From NCBI GenBank assembly GCA_913063155.1, contig CAJXYU010000009.1, forward strand, positions 1 to 64,000: a stretch of 64,000 bases of DNA. Reading direction: 5' to 3'. The stretch is from an uncultured Desulfovibrio sp. GTDB taxonomy: Bacteria > Desulfobacterota > Desulfovibrionia > Desulfovibrionales > Desulfovibrionaceae. Within the stretch, counting starts at the first letter, position 1. Every line of letters starts with the position of its first letter. Below the pieces are notes generated by a model. It did no database searches and was not told where the DNA came from. It saw nothing but the letters and a program-made list of their open reading frames with translations. The translations under genes and the position numbers were made by a program. This document shows, piece after piece, positions 56,563 through 64,000 of this stretch.

Positions 56563-56942
56563 TGTCTACCCTCCCGGTCACAGGCCGGAAATAACGCCTA
56601 TCCGTCATATCGGACATATTCTGAAAGACTTTATATTCACTCCTTAGAATCTTGAGGCGGCGGCTCTTGATGCCGGGGATCGGAAAAGTCGTATGGTCTG
56701 GCCGGGAGTGTTCCCGATGCAGCGTTCATGGGACACAGGCGCGTTGTGTGCGGGAGTATTCAAGATGTAGTGCGGTCCGCGATCGCTGTTGCCCGACTTG
56801 GCCGGAGGCGGGGAGGGTGGCGTATTATCTGCTGAAAATGTTGTTGGAGAATGCAGCGAAGGTGCCGCCAATGTCTTTTGAGAGGGAAGGTGCTTGTGGA
56901 AGGGAGGCATTTTCGGCAAAGGGACCTCCCTTCCACAAGAAT
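56563..56942. other. Gap of 380 bp with a 15-bp inverted repeat
   Basis: No gene is convincing here. Near mazG, CTTGTGGAAGGGAGG (56893-56907) and CCTCCCTTCCACAAG (56925-56939) form a perfect hairpin immediately downstream of the mazG stop. Without a T run it may serve as an mRNA 3' end barrier. The rest likely contains the promoter of the leftward repeat-protein gene. Confidence 0.5.
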
Positions 56943-57734
56943 CTATTCTTTCACTTCGTCCCAGAGGGCATTCATTTGATCGAGGGTAAGCTCGGAGAAC
57001 TTCAACCCCCGTTCTTCGGCCAGGGCTTCCATTTGGGCGAATCTGCCCAGGAACTTCTGGTTGGCGAAGTCGAGGGCGGCGTTGGCCTTGATTCCCTTGC
57101 GGCGGCCGAGCTCCACGAGGGTGAAGAGGTAGTCGCCGAACTCCTGCTCGGACGCCTGCTCGTCACCGGCCGCCAGAGCCTGTTGCCATTCGTTCCATTC
57201 GGACTTGAGTTGTGTTTCCACGGCTTCGTCGCTGTCCCAGGTGAAATGGTTGCGCGCAGCCTTGGAGTTGATGCGGTAGGCCCGGAGAAGGGGAGGGAGT
57301 CCTTTGGGCAGCGAGTCGAACACGTGCTTTCTGCCGTTCTCCCGGTTTTCCTCGCGTTTGGTCTTTTCCCAGTTGTCCCAGAGTTCCTCGATGTTGTCGA
57401 AGCTCTTGTCGCTGAATACGTGCGGATGACGTCGGATCATTTTGGCCGCGCTGTAACGCAGGCTTTCGGTCAGACTGAAAGTGTCCTCCCTGGCGTAGAG
57501 CGTGGCCATGAACAGGAGGATGAACATGACGTCGCCGAGTTCCTCCATGGCCTCGCGGGCATTGTCCGCCCTGATGCCTTCAATGAGTTCGAAAGCTTCT
57601 TCAGCCAGATAGTCGCACATGCTTTTGGGGGTCTGCTTCTGGTCCCAAGGGCAGCCGCCCGGGCCGAGCAGAGCCTCGATGACATCCAGCAGTTCTTCCA
57701 GTGCCGCTGCATGAGGCGTTCGCGTGTCGTTCAT
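56943..57734 (-). CDS. mazG: Nucleoside triphosphate pyrophosphohydrolase MazG
   Basis: MazG hydrolyses non-canonical or excess NTPs. The 263-residue protein carries two MazG domains, as in E. coli. The first has GGCPWDQKQTPKSMCDYLAE, EEAFELIEGIRADNAREAME, and EELGDVMFILL with the metal-binding EExxE and ExxD motifs. The second begins about residue 165 and has EQEFGDYLFTLVELGRR. It starts at 57734 and is followed by cvpA upstream on the same strand (49-bp gap). Confidence 0.95.
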   Translation of the reverse strand: MNDTRTPHAAALEELLDVIEALLGPGGCPWDQKQTPKSMCDYLAEEAFELIEGIRADNAREAMEELGDVMFILLFMATLYAREDTFSLTESLRYSAAKMIRRHPHVFSDKSFDNIEELWDNWEKTKREENRENGRKHVFDSLPKGLPPLLRAYRINSKAARNHFTWDSDEAVETQLKSEWNEWQQALAAGDEQASEQEFGDYLFTLVELGRRKGIKANAALDFANQKFLGRFAQMEALAEERGLKFSELTLDQMNALWDEVKE

Positions 57735-57783
57735 ATCGTATATTTTCCTTATGTCTGTTTGGGGAAATGGAAACGGGGACCGT

Positions 57784-58356
57784 TTAGCTCTGGTCCCCGT
57801 TTATGGTCTGGTCGATCTTCTCTGCGGCTTCATCCGCCTTTTTTTTGACAGCCTCCGCATCGGGCAGTCCCAGCTTGTTGAGCGTCCGGCCCAGCCTGGA
57901 GGGCTCGAAGTCAGAGAGGGCGTCGAGCGCGGGTTTGGCGCGCGGCGCCAAGGTAGACTCTTGCATGAAGCTTGCATTGGGGAAGTAGTTTTGCAGCAGT
58001 AACAGGCACAACAGGGCGATGAGCACCCCTTCGGCTGCACCAAAGACCGCCCCGGCCGTGCGGTCGAGCCATCCCAGCAGGGCAAGTTCGAGAAATTCGC
58101 GGATGAGTTTGGCGATGATCCAGCAGACCACCAGCACGCCGATGAAGATGATGACGGTGCTCAAGGCCCAGATGGTTGTTTCGTTGGTGATGTAAAGTTT
58201 CAGATGCGGTTCAAGCAGGTTGTTGTAGCGGGTCGCCAGAAAGTAGGCCAGCCCTATGGAGGCCAGGGAAAACACTTCCTTGACGAAGCCGCGGAGAAAG
58301 CCGCGGACCAGGAAGAGGGCGGCGACAATGATGAGGATTATGTCCAGCAGGTTCAT
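57784..58356 (-). CDS. cvpA: CvpA family membrane protein
   Basis: The 190-residue protein starts at MNLLDIILIIVAALFLVRGF (58356). Four transmembrane helices are visible (about residues 4-24, 28-45, 65-87, 103-125), with RGFLRGFVKEVFSL typical of CvpA. The C-terminal tail is charged and helical. CvpA was named from colicin V production and is linked to envelope stress and cell-surface homeostasis. It is co-directional with mazG. Confidence 0.85.
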   Translation of the reverse strand: MNLLDIILIIVAALFLVRGFLRGFVKEVFSLASIGLAYFLATRYNNLLEPHLKLYITNETTIWALSTVIIFIGVLVVCWIIAKLIREFLELALLGWLDRTAGAVFGAAEGVLIALLCLLLLQNYFPNASFMQESTLAPRAKPALDALSDFEPSRLGRTLNKLGLPDAEAVKKKADEAAEKIDQTINGDQS

Positions 58357-58465
58357 GGCAGTCCTTTTCGGGTTATGACGAATTTCGTCTCTGGAAGGAA
58401 CTAACAGACTGGGCGCTGAATGTGAACAACAGAGCATGGTTTTTTCCCGTTCAGTAAAAAAAAGG

Positions 58466-58485
58466 GCCGACAAGCTTGTGTCGGC
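58466..58485. other. Small hairpin between cvpA and rfbC
   Basis: GCCGACA (58466-58472) pairs with TGTCGGC (58479-58485). An A run before it means a terminator on the minus strand, but no leftward gene lies to the right, so it may belong to the rfbC leader. Confidence 0.35.
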
Positions 58486-58546
58486 TTCGGAACTTGGATA
58501 ATCATTCATCAGATCGTCATGTTGGCGAATGATACGAGGAGGATGC

Positions 58547-59119
58547 ATGAAAGTTACTGAAACTTCGTTTCCGGGGCTGCTTGTTCTGGAGCCGAAGGTG
58601 TTCAGGGATAACCGGGGATTTTTTCTGGAAAGTTATAACCGGAGCAGGTTCCTGAAGGCTGGAGTCGATGCCGATTTCGTGCAGGACAACCACGCCTACT
58701 CCCGTGATGCCGGTGTTCTGCGCGGTTTTCATTTTCAATTGCCGCCGGCTTCCCAGGCCAAGCTGGTCTGGGTGACCCGGGGAGCGGTGCTTGATGTCGT
58801 CGTGGATCTCCGAAGAGGAGCGCCTACGTACGGGGAGGCCTATTCCACCGAACTTTCGGCTGAAAATTTCAAGCGCATGTTCATTCCTAAAGGATTCGCC
58901 CACGGCTATTTGACTTTGCAGCCGGACACGGAATTCATATACAAGGTGGATGCTCCCTATTCCCCGGAGCATGACTTCGGCCTGAAGTACGACGATCCCG
59001 ATATCGGTTTCGACTGGGGGGGGTATCTGAAGGGAGCCGAGCCGATTCTATCGGAAAAGGACACCAGGCTTGGTGCGCTGGTCGATTTTGATTCCCCTTT
59101 TACCTATCAAGGAGACTAG
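58547..59119 (+). CDS. rfbC: dTDP-4-dehydrorhamnose 3,5-epimerase
   Basis: RfbC makes dTDP-4-keto-L-rhamnose, a precursor of surface polysaccharides. The ATG at 58547 follows GAGGAGG. The 190-residue cupin shows VLEPKVFRDNRGFFLESYNR, FVQDNHAYSRDAGVLRGFHF with the catalytic histidine, VLDVVVDLRRGAPTYGEAYS, and MFIPKGFAHGYLTLQPDTEF. It ends three bases before the manC start, so both supply sugar nucleotides for a surface glycan. Confidence 0.94.
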   Translation: MKVTETSFPGLLVLEPKVFRDNRGFFLESYNRSRFLKAGVDADFVQDNHAYSRDAGVLRGFHFQLPPASQAKLVWVTRGAVLDVVVDLRRGAPTYGEAYSTELSAENFKRMFIPKGFAHGYLTLQPDTEFIYKVDAPYSPEHDFGLKYDDPDIGFDWGGYLKGAEPILSEKDTRLGALVDFDSPFTYQGD

Positions 59120-59122
59120 GGC

Positions 59123-60556
59123 ATGTCTGATGCCGGTAAAGAAAAGAAGGTTGCCGTTATTCCCGATTGTCACGCCGTCATTCTCGCGGGCGGTTCCGGT
59201 ACGCGGCTGTGGCCCCTTTCCCGTAATCTGCTTCCCAAACAGCTGCTGGCCCTGGACGGAGACGAGACGCTGCTGCAGCAGACGGTAAAGCGCACCTTGG
59301 ACCTTTTTCCCGCGGACAATATCTGGATCGTCACCAATGAAGAGCATGTCTTCGAGGTGCGCAAGCAGGTCAAGGAGATCGACGAGGCTCTGCTTGAGCA
59401 GATTTTGGCGGAGCCTGTGGGGCGCAACACTCTTCCCGCCACCCTGCTGGCCATGAGCCGGGTCGTGGAGGAGGAGCCGGAAAGCACTGTAGCGGTTTTC
59501 CCGTCCGACCATCTCATCAACGAAAACGGGACCTGGAGGAAAAACATGGTCAAGGCCGGAGAAATGGCCGCCAAAGGATACATGGTCACCTTCGGGATCG
59601 AACCTTCCAAGCCCGAAACCGGTTACGGGTACATCGCTTTGGGGAAGAAGATTGCGAATGGGGTTTTCGAGGGGAAAGGTTTTGTGGAGAAGCCGGATTT
59701 TACCGTGGCCAAGAAATACTACGAATCCGGCAGCCATTATTGGAACAGCGGTATTTTCCTATGCCGGTGCGATGAATTTCTCAAGGCCGTGGCCCAGCAT
59801 CAGCCCGAGTTGTGGAATTGGTGGGTCGGCAGGGAGGAACGTCCGTTGGAGGAAGGGTTCGGTCGTATACCGGACATTTCCATCGACTATGGTATCGCCG
59901 AGATGGTCGAGAACATGGCCGTGGTCAAGGCCGGGTTCGGATGGGAAGACCTGGGAAGCTGGGAAGCCATGTACCGGCTGGGCAAGAAGGACAAGGACGG
60001 CAACGTGATCCAGGGCGACGTCATGGCCATGGACTGCCGCAATTGCCTGCTGGTTTCGCGGGGCAGCAAATTGGCGGCCGTGGGCATGCAGAACATGATC
60101 ATGGTTCAGACCCGGGACGCCACTCTGACCTGCCCCATGCCTCATGTGCAGCGGGTTCGTGAAATCGTGGACAGGCTCAAGGCCGAAGGCAGCAAGTTGG
60201 TGGAAAGCCCCGCCCTGGTGAACCGCCCTTGGGGCAATTATATTGTTCTGGAAGAGGGAAACAGCTACAAAATCAAACGAATCGTGGTCAACCCCGGCGC
60301 GCGCCTGAGTTCCCAAATGCACCACCACCGCAACGAGCACTGGGTGGTGGTGGAGGGCACGGCTGCCGTGGAAATTGATGGTAAACGGGAGATTCTTATT
60401 GAAAATCAGTCTGTTGACATCTTGAAGGCGACCCGGCATCGTTTGGGGAATCCCGGCAAGGTTCCGCTGGAAATCATTGAAATACAAAGCGGTCCCTACC
60501 TGGAAGAGGATGACATCGTGCGTTTCGAGGACGCCTACGGCCGGACGGATTGCTGA
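59123..60556 (+). CDS. manC: Mannose-1-phosphate guanylyltransferase / mannose-6-phosphate isomerase
   Basis: This 477-residue bifunctional enzyme makes GDP-mannose and its precursor. The N-terminal nucleotidyltransferase has AVILAGGSGTRLWPLSRNLL with the GTP loop and the FPSDHLINEN segment. YGYIALGKKIANGVFEGKGF with FVEKPD and WNSGIFLC follow. The C-terminal cupin isomerase reads RPWGNYIVLEEGNSYKIKRI and QMHHHRNEHWVVVEGTAAVE with the metal-binding histidines. It follows rfbC and is closed by a terminator. Confidence 0.96.
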   Translation: MSDAGKEKKVAVIPDCHAVILAGGSGTRLWPLSRNLLPKQLLALDGDETLLQQTVKRTLDLFPADNIWIVTNEEHVFEVRKQVKEIDEALLEQILAEPVGRNTLPATLLAMSRVVEEEPESTVAVFPSDHLINENGTWRKNMVKAGEMAAKGYMVTFGIEPSKPETGYGYIALGKKIANGVFEGKGFVEKPDFTVAKKYYESGSHYWNSGIFLCRCDEFLKAVAQHQPELWNWWVGREERPLEEGFGRIPDISIDYGIAEMVENMAVVKAGFGWEDLGSWEAMYRLGKKDKDGNVIQGDVMAMDCRNCLLVSRGSKLAAVGMQNMIMVQTRDATLTCPMPHVQRVREIVDRLKAEGSKLVESPALVNRPWGNYIVLEEGNSYKIKRIVVNPGARLSSQMHHHRNEHWVVVEGTAAVEIDGKREILIENQSVDILKATRHRLGNPGKVPLEIIEIQSGPYLEEDDIVRFEDAYGRTDC

Positions 60557-60581
60557 CCGCTTTCACGGAAAAACACAAAAT

Positions 60582-60618
60582 AAGTCTGTTATTTCTTGAA
60601 ATAGCAGACTTTTTTTAG
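60582..60618 (+). terminator. Terminator after manC
   Basis: AAGTCTGTTATTTC (60582-60595) pairs with GAAATAGCAGACTT (60598-60611; one G-U pair), followed by a run of T. Confidence 0.9.
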
Positions 60619-60650
60619 TATAAACCACTCGTGAATTTTTTCATATGTAC

Positions 60651-60690
60651 TTGACATGGAAAAGAACTTCGACGTAAGCAGTCGTAGTTC
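60651..60690 (+). promoter_or_regulatory. Candidate qrc promoter with inverted repeat
   Basis: TTGACA is at 60651-60656. Beginning eight bases after it, GAACTTCGAC (60664-60673) and GTCGTAGTTC (60681-60690) form an inverted repeat with one mismatch around a 7-bp centre that covers the expected -10. This is a likely operator, or a leader hairpin. Confidence 0.45.
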
Positions 60691-60752
60691 TATGGTTTGA
60701 TTTATTTCATTAACTTTAGGAGTGATGGGGCGAGGTTATGGAGGAAAGAAAA

Positions 60753-61499
60753 ATGTCCGGAAGGTGTGGAGGTGTGCTCCCGTTCTTCTTGGGTTTCCTG
60801 CTTGCCTGCATCGTTGGTTGGGCCGTGTTTCCGCCTCTGTTGTATACAGACGTGGAGCAACCGGTGAGATTCAGCCACAAGGTGCACGTGGAGGGGCAGG
60901 AAATGGAATGTGACAGCTGTCACTTTTTCAGGGATGACGGCTCTTACGCCGGTTTTCCGACCAACGAGCAGTGTGCGGAATGTCACGCTGTCGACGAACC
61001 TGAAGCTGTTGTCGAAGCCGTTCGTGGTGTGGTCGGCGAAGACGGCAAGCTTGAGGACATCCTCAAACTCCCGGTGGACGAAATGCCGGAAGAGCTGACC
61101 GAATTGGTTCAGAGTGGTGACGAGGCCGATGTGAAGGCCGAACTGGACTATTTGGTGAAATACGCCATTCAGGGCAAAGAAGTCCCTTGGCTGAACTACC
61201 AGGCTCAACCCGACAACGTGCTTTTTTCTCACAAGGCGCACGAAGGCCTGACCTTTGAAATGCTCAAGGAAAAGCATGTCGATCTGAGTGGTATCGTCGA
61301 CGACGCGGTCATGGAACAGGGCGGCGATTACAACTGTAATCTCTGTCACCTCAAGGATATCGAAAAGACCGACACTCCGCCTGCCTTCCAGCGCAATGTC
61401 CTGACAACCTACAGCAAGATCACGATGAAAATGTGGCAATGTGAGCGGTGCCATGCCCAGATGGGCCAGGTAAACGCCTGCTATGTTTGCCATAAGTAA
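60753..61499 (+). CDS. qrcA: QrcA, multiheme cytochrome c of the quinone reductase complex
   Basis: QrcA is the electron entry subunit of Qrc, taking electrons from periplasmic cytochrome c3 (fed by hydrogenases and formate dehydrogenases) and passing them toward menaquinone. The ATG at 60753 is chosen because GGAGG is eight bases upstream; ATG 60738 is possible. The 248-residue product has one N-terminal membrane anchor (about 10-32) and five CXXCH heme sites: CDSCH, CAECH, CNLCH, CERCH and CYVCH. Extra histidines (FSHKVHVEG, FSHKAHEG) supply axial ligands. It is followed by qrcB at 14 bp. Confidence 0.9.
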   Translation: MSGRCGGVLPFFLGFLLACIVGWAVFPPLLYTDVEQPVRFSHKVHVEGQEMECDSCHFFRDDGSYAGFPTNEQCAECHAVDEPEAVVEAVRGVVGEDGKLEDILKLPVDEMPEELTELVQSGDEADVKAELDYLVKYAIQGKEVPWLNYQAQPDNVLFSHKAHEGLTFEMLKEKHVDLSGIVDDAVMEQGGDYNCNLCHLKDIEKTDTPPAFQRNVLTTYSKITMKMWQCERCHAQMGQVNACYVCHK

Positions 61500-61513
61500 A
61501 GAGGGGTGCATCA

Positions 61514-63496
61514 ATGGGTTTTGATCGCAGAACATTCATACAGGCTTCTGTAGGCGTCACCGTTGGCATCCTGTTCACTCCGGTGCCTTGGAAGCTTGCC
61601 GACGACGTGTCCATCTGGACGCAGAACTGGCCGTGGATTCCGAAATTGAAATATGGCGAGCAGCTCGACAAGCCCGCCGTGTCCAAGCTGTGCGATTCCG
61701 GTTGCGCCGTGAATGTCCGTACCGTCGCCGGCAATGCCTTCGGAACCGAAGGCAACGTGGACAATCCGCTCAGCCGGGGCGGCATCTGTCCCATCTGCGC
61801 CAATGGCGTGCAGGTGATGAACAGCCCCAACCGTGTCAAAGGCCCCATGAAGAAAGTGGGCGACACGTTCGAGCCTGTCACTTGGGACGATGCACGGGCC
61901 CTGCTGGCCGATAAGCTGGCCGCCGGCGGCGGTAAGGTCGCCGTCATTTCCGGCGACCAGACCGGCACTGCCAACGAAGTGTTTTCCGGTTTCCTCGCCG
62001 GATTGGGCAGTGAGGACTTCTTCCAGATGCCTTGCGACATGCAGGCCGCCAGCCGCGCCTACAACGGTGTCATGGGCGGAGCCGGCCAGGTTGGGTATGA
62101 CCTCGAGAATGCGGACTATGTGTTGCTCGCAGGAGCGGACGCTTTTGAGTCCTGGGGACCGACGGTTTCCAACATGAAGACTTTCTCCGCCACCGCCGCA
62201 AAATATGTGTTCGCCGGACCGGTGCAGACCCGTACCGCTTCCGTGACCGCCAGGTGGGTGCCCGTGCCGGAAGAAGGCATGGCCGCATTCATTCTGGGCA
62301 TCGCCCATCACGTGTTGAAAGCCGGCAAGAGCGTTGCTGCGGCCGATTTCGCCAAGTTCCGCTCCGTGGTCATGGATGGTTTTAGTCCGGCCAAGGTCGA
62401 GGCCGCCATCGGCGTCAAAAGCGCCGTCACCGCCGCCTTGGCCCAGGATCTATTGGCTGCTTCCAAGCCGGTCGTTGTTCCATCCGGTCTGTCCGTAGCG
62501 GCTGCCAACGCCGCCTTTGCCCTGAACCTGCTGCTGGACGGCGGCATGGTTTCGGTTCCTGAGTTCCCGAAAGTCATCGACTCCGCACTTTCCGTATCCC
62601 AACGTATGGAAAAGGATCTTCTGGCTTGGGTCAATAAAGGTTCCAACCCGGCGGTAGCCTTGGTGTACGAAGCCAATCCGGTCTATGCACTGCCTGAAGA
62701 GTTCAAGGCAGGTTTCCTGGTCAGCTTCAGTTCCGTTTGGGACGAGACTTCCGAAAAGGCCGACCTGGTGCTTCCTGCAACGTTCACCTACGAGCGTTTC
62801 GACGATATCCAGTCCCCTTACGGCATCGCCAAGCCCGTCTACACTGCGGGTGTCCCGGTCTCCAGGAAGTTCCTGGACGTCATGACGCCCGCCGACTTCA
62901 TTCTCGGCTTGGCCGCCAAGATGGACATCGACCTCGGTTTCGAGACCTTCGCGGAAGTTATCGCGGCCAAGGCCGAAGCCGTGGGCGCAGACTATGACGA
63001 GGAAGTCGGCGGATTTTTCGAAGGCGAAACTGTCGTTCCTGAAGTGGCGACTCTCGGTGCTTCGGTACTGGCCCGAGGCGCTGCGCCGGTCCGCGGCACA
63101 GGCGCCGTTTCCCTGGCTCCCTACAGCCAGCTCATCATCGGCAGCCAGAATGTGGCCACCACTCCGAACGCTCCTTGCGTCATCAGCAACAACCAGCTCG
63201 TGGGTACGACCATGGTCGTCATGATGTCCGGTATGACCGCCCAGAAGCTCGGGGTCGCTGCAGGCGACAAGGTCAAACTTTCCGGAGGCAACGGTGAAGC
63301 CACCGCCCTGGTCAAGCTCAACGAGGGCGTTCTGCCCGGCGTCGTGGCCGCACCATTCGGCTTCGGACATACCGTCGGCGATGAATTCTCCAAGGGCAAG
63401 GGCGATAACGTGTACAAGATTCTCACGGTTCGTTTTGAAGCCGCCACTGGCGCGAGCGTCTGGAACGGCTCCACCGTGAACGTCGCCAAAATGTAG
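61514..63496 (+). CDS. qrcB: QrcB, molybdopterin-oxidoreductase-like subunit
   Basis: This 660-residue protein belongs to the molybdopterin oxidoreductase family. In the Qrc complex that subunit is known to lack molybdenum cofactor. It begins with a Tat signal (GFDRRTFIQASVGVTVG), then a cysteine part (KLCDSGCAVNVRTVAGNAFG, GICPICANGVQVM) and several domains with low conservation of the cofactor-binding residues. It sits between QrcA and QrcC in the complex and is exported. The order qrcA, qrcB, qrcC matches known operons. Confidence 0.92.
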   Translation: MGFDRRTFIQASVGVTVGILFTPVPWKLADDVSIWTQNWPWIPKLKYGEQLDKPAVSKLCDSGCAVNVRTVAGNAFGTEGNVDNPLSRGGICPICANGVQVMNSPNRVKGPMKKVGDTFEPVTWDDARALLADKLAAGGGKVAVISGDQTGTANEVFSGFLAGLGSEDFFQMPCDMQAASRAYNGVMGGAGQVGYDLENADYVLLAGADAFESWGPTVSNMKTFSATAAKYVFAGPVQTRTASVTARWVPVPEEGMAAFILGIAHHVLKAGKSVAAADFAKFRSVVMDGFSPAKVEAAIGVKSAVTAALAQDLLAASKPVVVPSGLSVAAANAAFALNLLLDGGMVSVPEFPKVIDSALSVSQRMEKDLLAWVNKGSNPAVALVYEANPVYALPEEFKAGFLVSFSSVWDETSEKADLVLPATFTYERFDDIQSPYGIAKPVYTAGVPVSRKFLDVMTPADFILGLAAKMDIDLGFETFAEVIAAKAEAVGADYDEEVGGFFEGETVVPEVATLGASVLARGAAPVRGTGAVSLAPYSQLIIGSQNVATTPNAPCVISNNQLVGTTMVVMMSGMTAQKLGVAAGDKVKLSGGNGEATALVKLNEGVLPGVVAAPFGFGHTVGDEFSKGKGDNVYKILTVRFEAATGASVWNGSTVNVAKM

Positions 63497-63507
63497 GGGA
63501 CTACCTC

Positions 63508-64000
63508 ATGCAGACAAAAGAATTCAAAGTAAAGTGGGGCATGGTCATCGACATTGACAAGTGCACGGGTTGCGGTGCTTGCATGGTCGCCTGCCAGGTG
63601 GAGAACAACATTGCTCCAATGACCGCCAAGGACCCCCATAACTATGTCCAGGCAATCACCACGGACAGGGACGACGCTTCCAACAAGCTGCGTACCCTGA
63701 CCTGGATGAACGTCTATGAACTGTCCAACGGGAAAAGTTTCCCGGATCACGAAGTTGCCTACCTGCCCAGGCCCTGCATGCAGTGTGAAAATCCCGCATG
63801 CGTCCCTGTGTGCCCGGTCGTGGCCACGGACAAGAACGAAGAGGGCGGCATCGTCAGCCAGATTTATCCGCGCTGCATCGGTTGCCGGTACTGCATGGCT
63901 GCATGCCCGTACCACGCCCGTTACTTCAACTGGTGGGACCCGCTTTACCCTGTGGGTATGGACAAGCAGCTCAGCCCTGCGGCCTCTCCGAGACCCCGCG
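63508..64000 (+). CDS. qrcC: QrcC, iron-sulfur subunit (5' part only)
   Basis: The ATG at 63508 lies eleven bases after qrcB and the frame stays open to the window end, giving about 164 residues. It has ferredoxin-type cluster motifs: CTGCGACMVACQVEN, then CMQCENPACVPVCPVV, and CIGCRYCMAACPYHARYF. It resembles the four-cluster electron transfer subunit of the CISM family (DmsB/PsrB-like). QrcC carries electrons from QrcA to the membrane subunit QrcD, whose gene would follow outside the window. No signal peptide is seen, so it is probably exported with QrcB. Confidence 0.92.
   Translation, partial: MQTKEFKVKWGMVIDIDKCTGCGACMVACQVENNIAPMTAKDPHNYVQAITTDRDDASNKLRTLTWMNVYELSNGKSFPDHEVAYLPRPCMQCENPACVPVCPVVATDKNEEGGIVSQIYPRCIGCRYCMAACPYHARYFNWWDPLYPVGMDKQLSPAASPRPR

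Noticed and set aside
56652-57848. A 398-residue plus-strand frame opposite mazG
   Set aside because: It mirrors MazG codons, and no protein family features are seen.
56277-58525. A 15-bp identity between 56277-56291 and 58511-58525
   Set aside because: A match of this length is expected by chance in 64 kb, and the flanks share nothing.

Overview
The window comes from a sulfate-reducing deltaproteobacterium, most likely a member of the Desulfovibrionaceae. The best evidence is the right end, where qrcA, qrcB and the start of qrcC encode the periplasmic-facing quinone reductase complex (Qrc) typical of these organisms. The paired TRAP transporters, Fur-family regulator and general protein style agree with this. 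Positions 1 to about 650 do not fit: a BamB tail and the first 40 or so codons of der read like an alphaproteobacterium (Rhodospirillales style). The der gene changes character inside its conserved GVTRDR motif, so the left end is a chimeric join, either an assembly artefact or a recombination scar.

Positions 2149-35771 hold an apparently intact temperate prophage of about 33.6 kb, integrated in a tRNA-Ser(GCU) gene and bounded by 65-bp direct repeats (attL 2149-2213, attR 35707-35771). Twelve-bp CCGTGCCACAAT-type repeats lie just inside both ends and look like integrase arm sites. From left to right it carries the integrase, a leftward early module (DUF2303 and a partner), a divergent regulator region with shared TAGCA/TGCTA operators, small regulators, a cytosine methyltransferase with a second gene overprinted inside it, a RAMP-like protein with a partner, a replication module, a second tyrosine recombinase, a lysis cassette, a Mor-like activator, lambda-type packaging and portal genes, a protease-capsid fusion, and a P2-type contractile tail with a gpE/gpE' frameshift. 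The right end carries a YjzC-like protein and a HicAB toxin-antitoxin pair.

To the right of the prophage are host genes: thiM-thiE, a PilZ membrane protein, a Fur/PerR-family regulator with a Fur-box-like promoter, and tRNA-Ser(UGA). A leftward operon then joins a TRAP transporter (dctP-dctQ-dctM) to ethanolamine ammonia-lyase (eutB-eutC). Divergent to it is an IclR regulator followed by a second TRAP transporter and a full route from L-galactonate or tagaturonate to pyruvate and glyceraldehyde 3-phosphate (dehydrogenase, uxaB, uxaA, eda, kdgK), ending with methylglyoxal synthase. No uronate isomerase is present, so the imported sugar acid is probably an aldonate.

The last part holds a periplasmic solute-binding protein, a small repeat protein, mazG, cvpA, the polysaccharide precursor genes rfbC and manC, and the qrc operon, which runs off the end of the window. 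No rRNA, CRISPR array or insertion sequence was seen.
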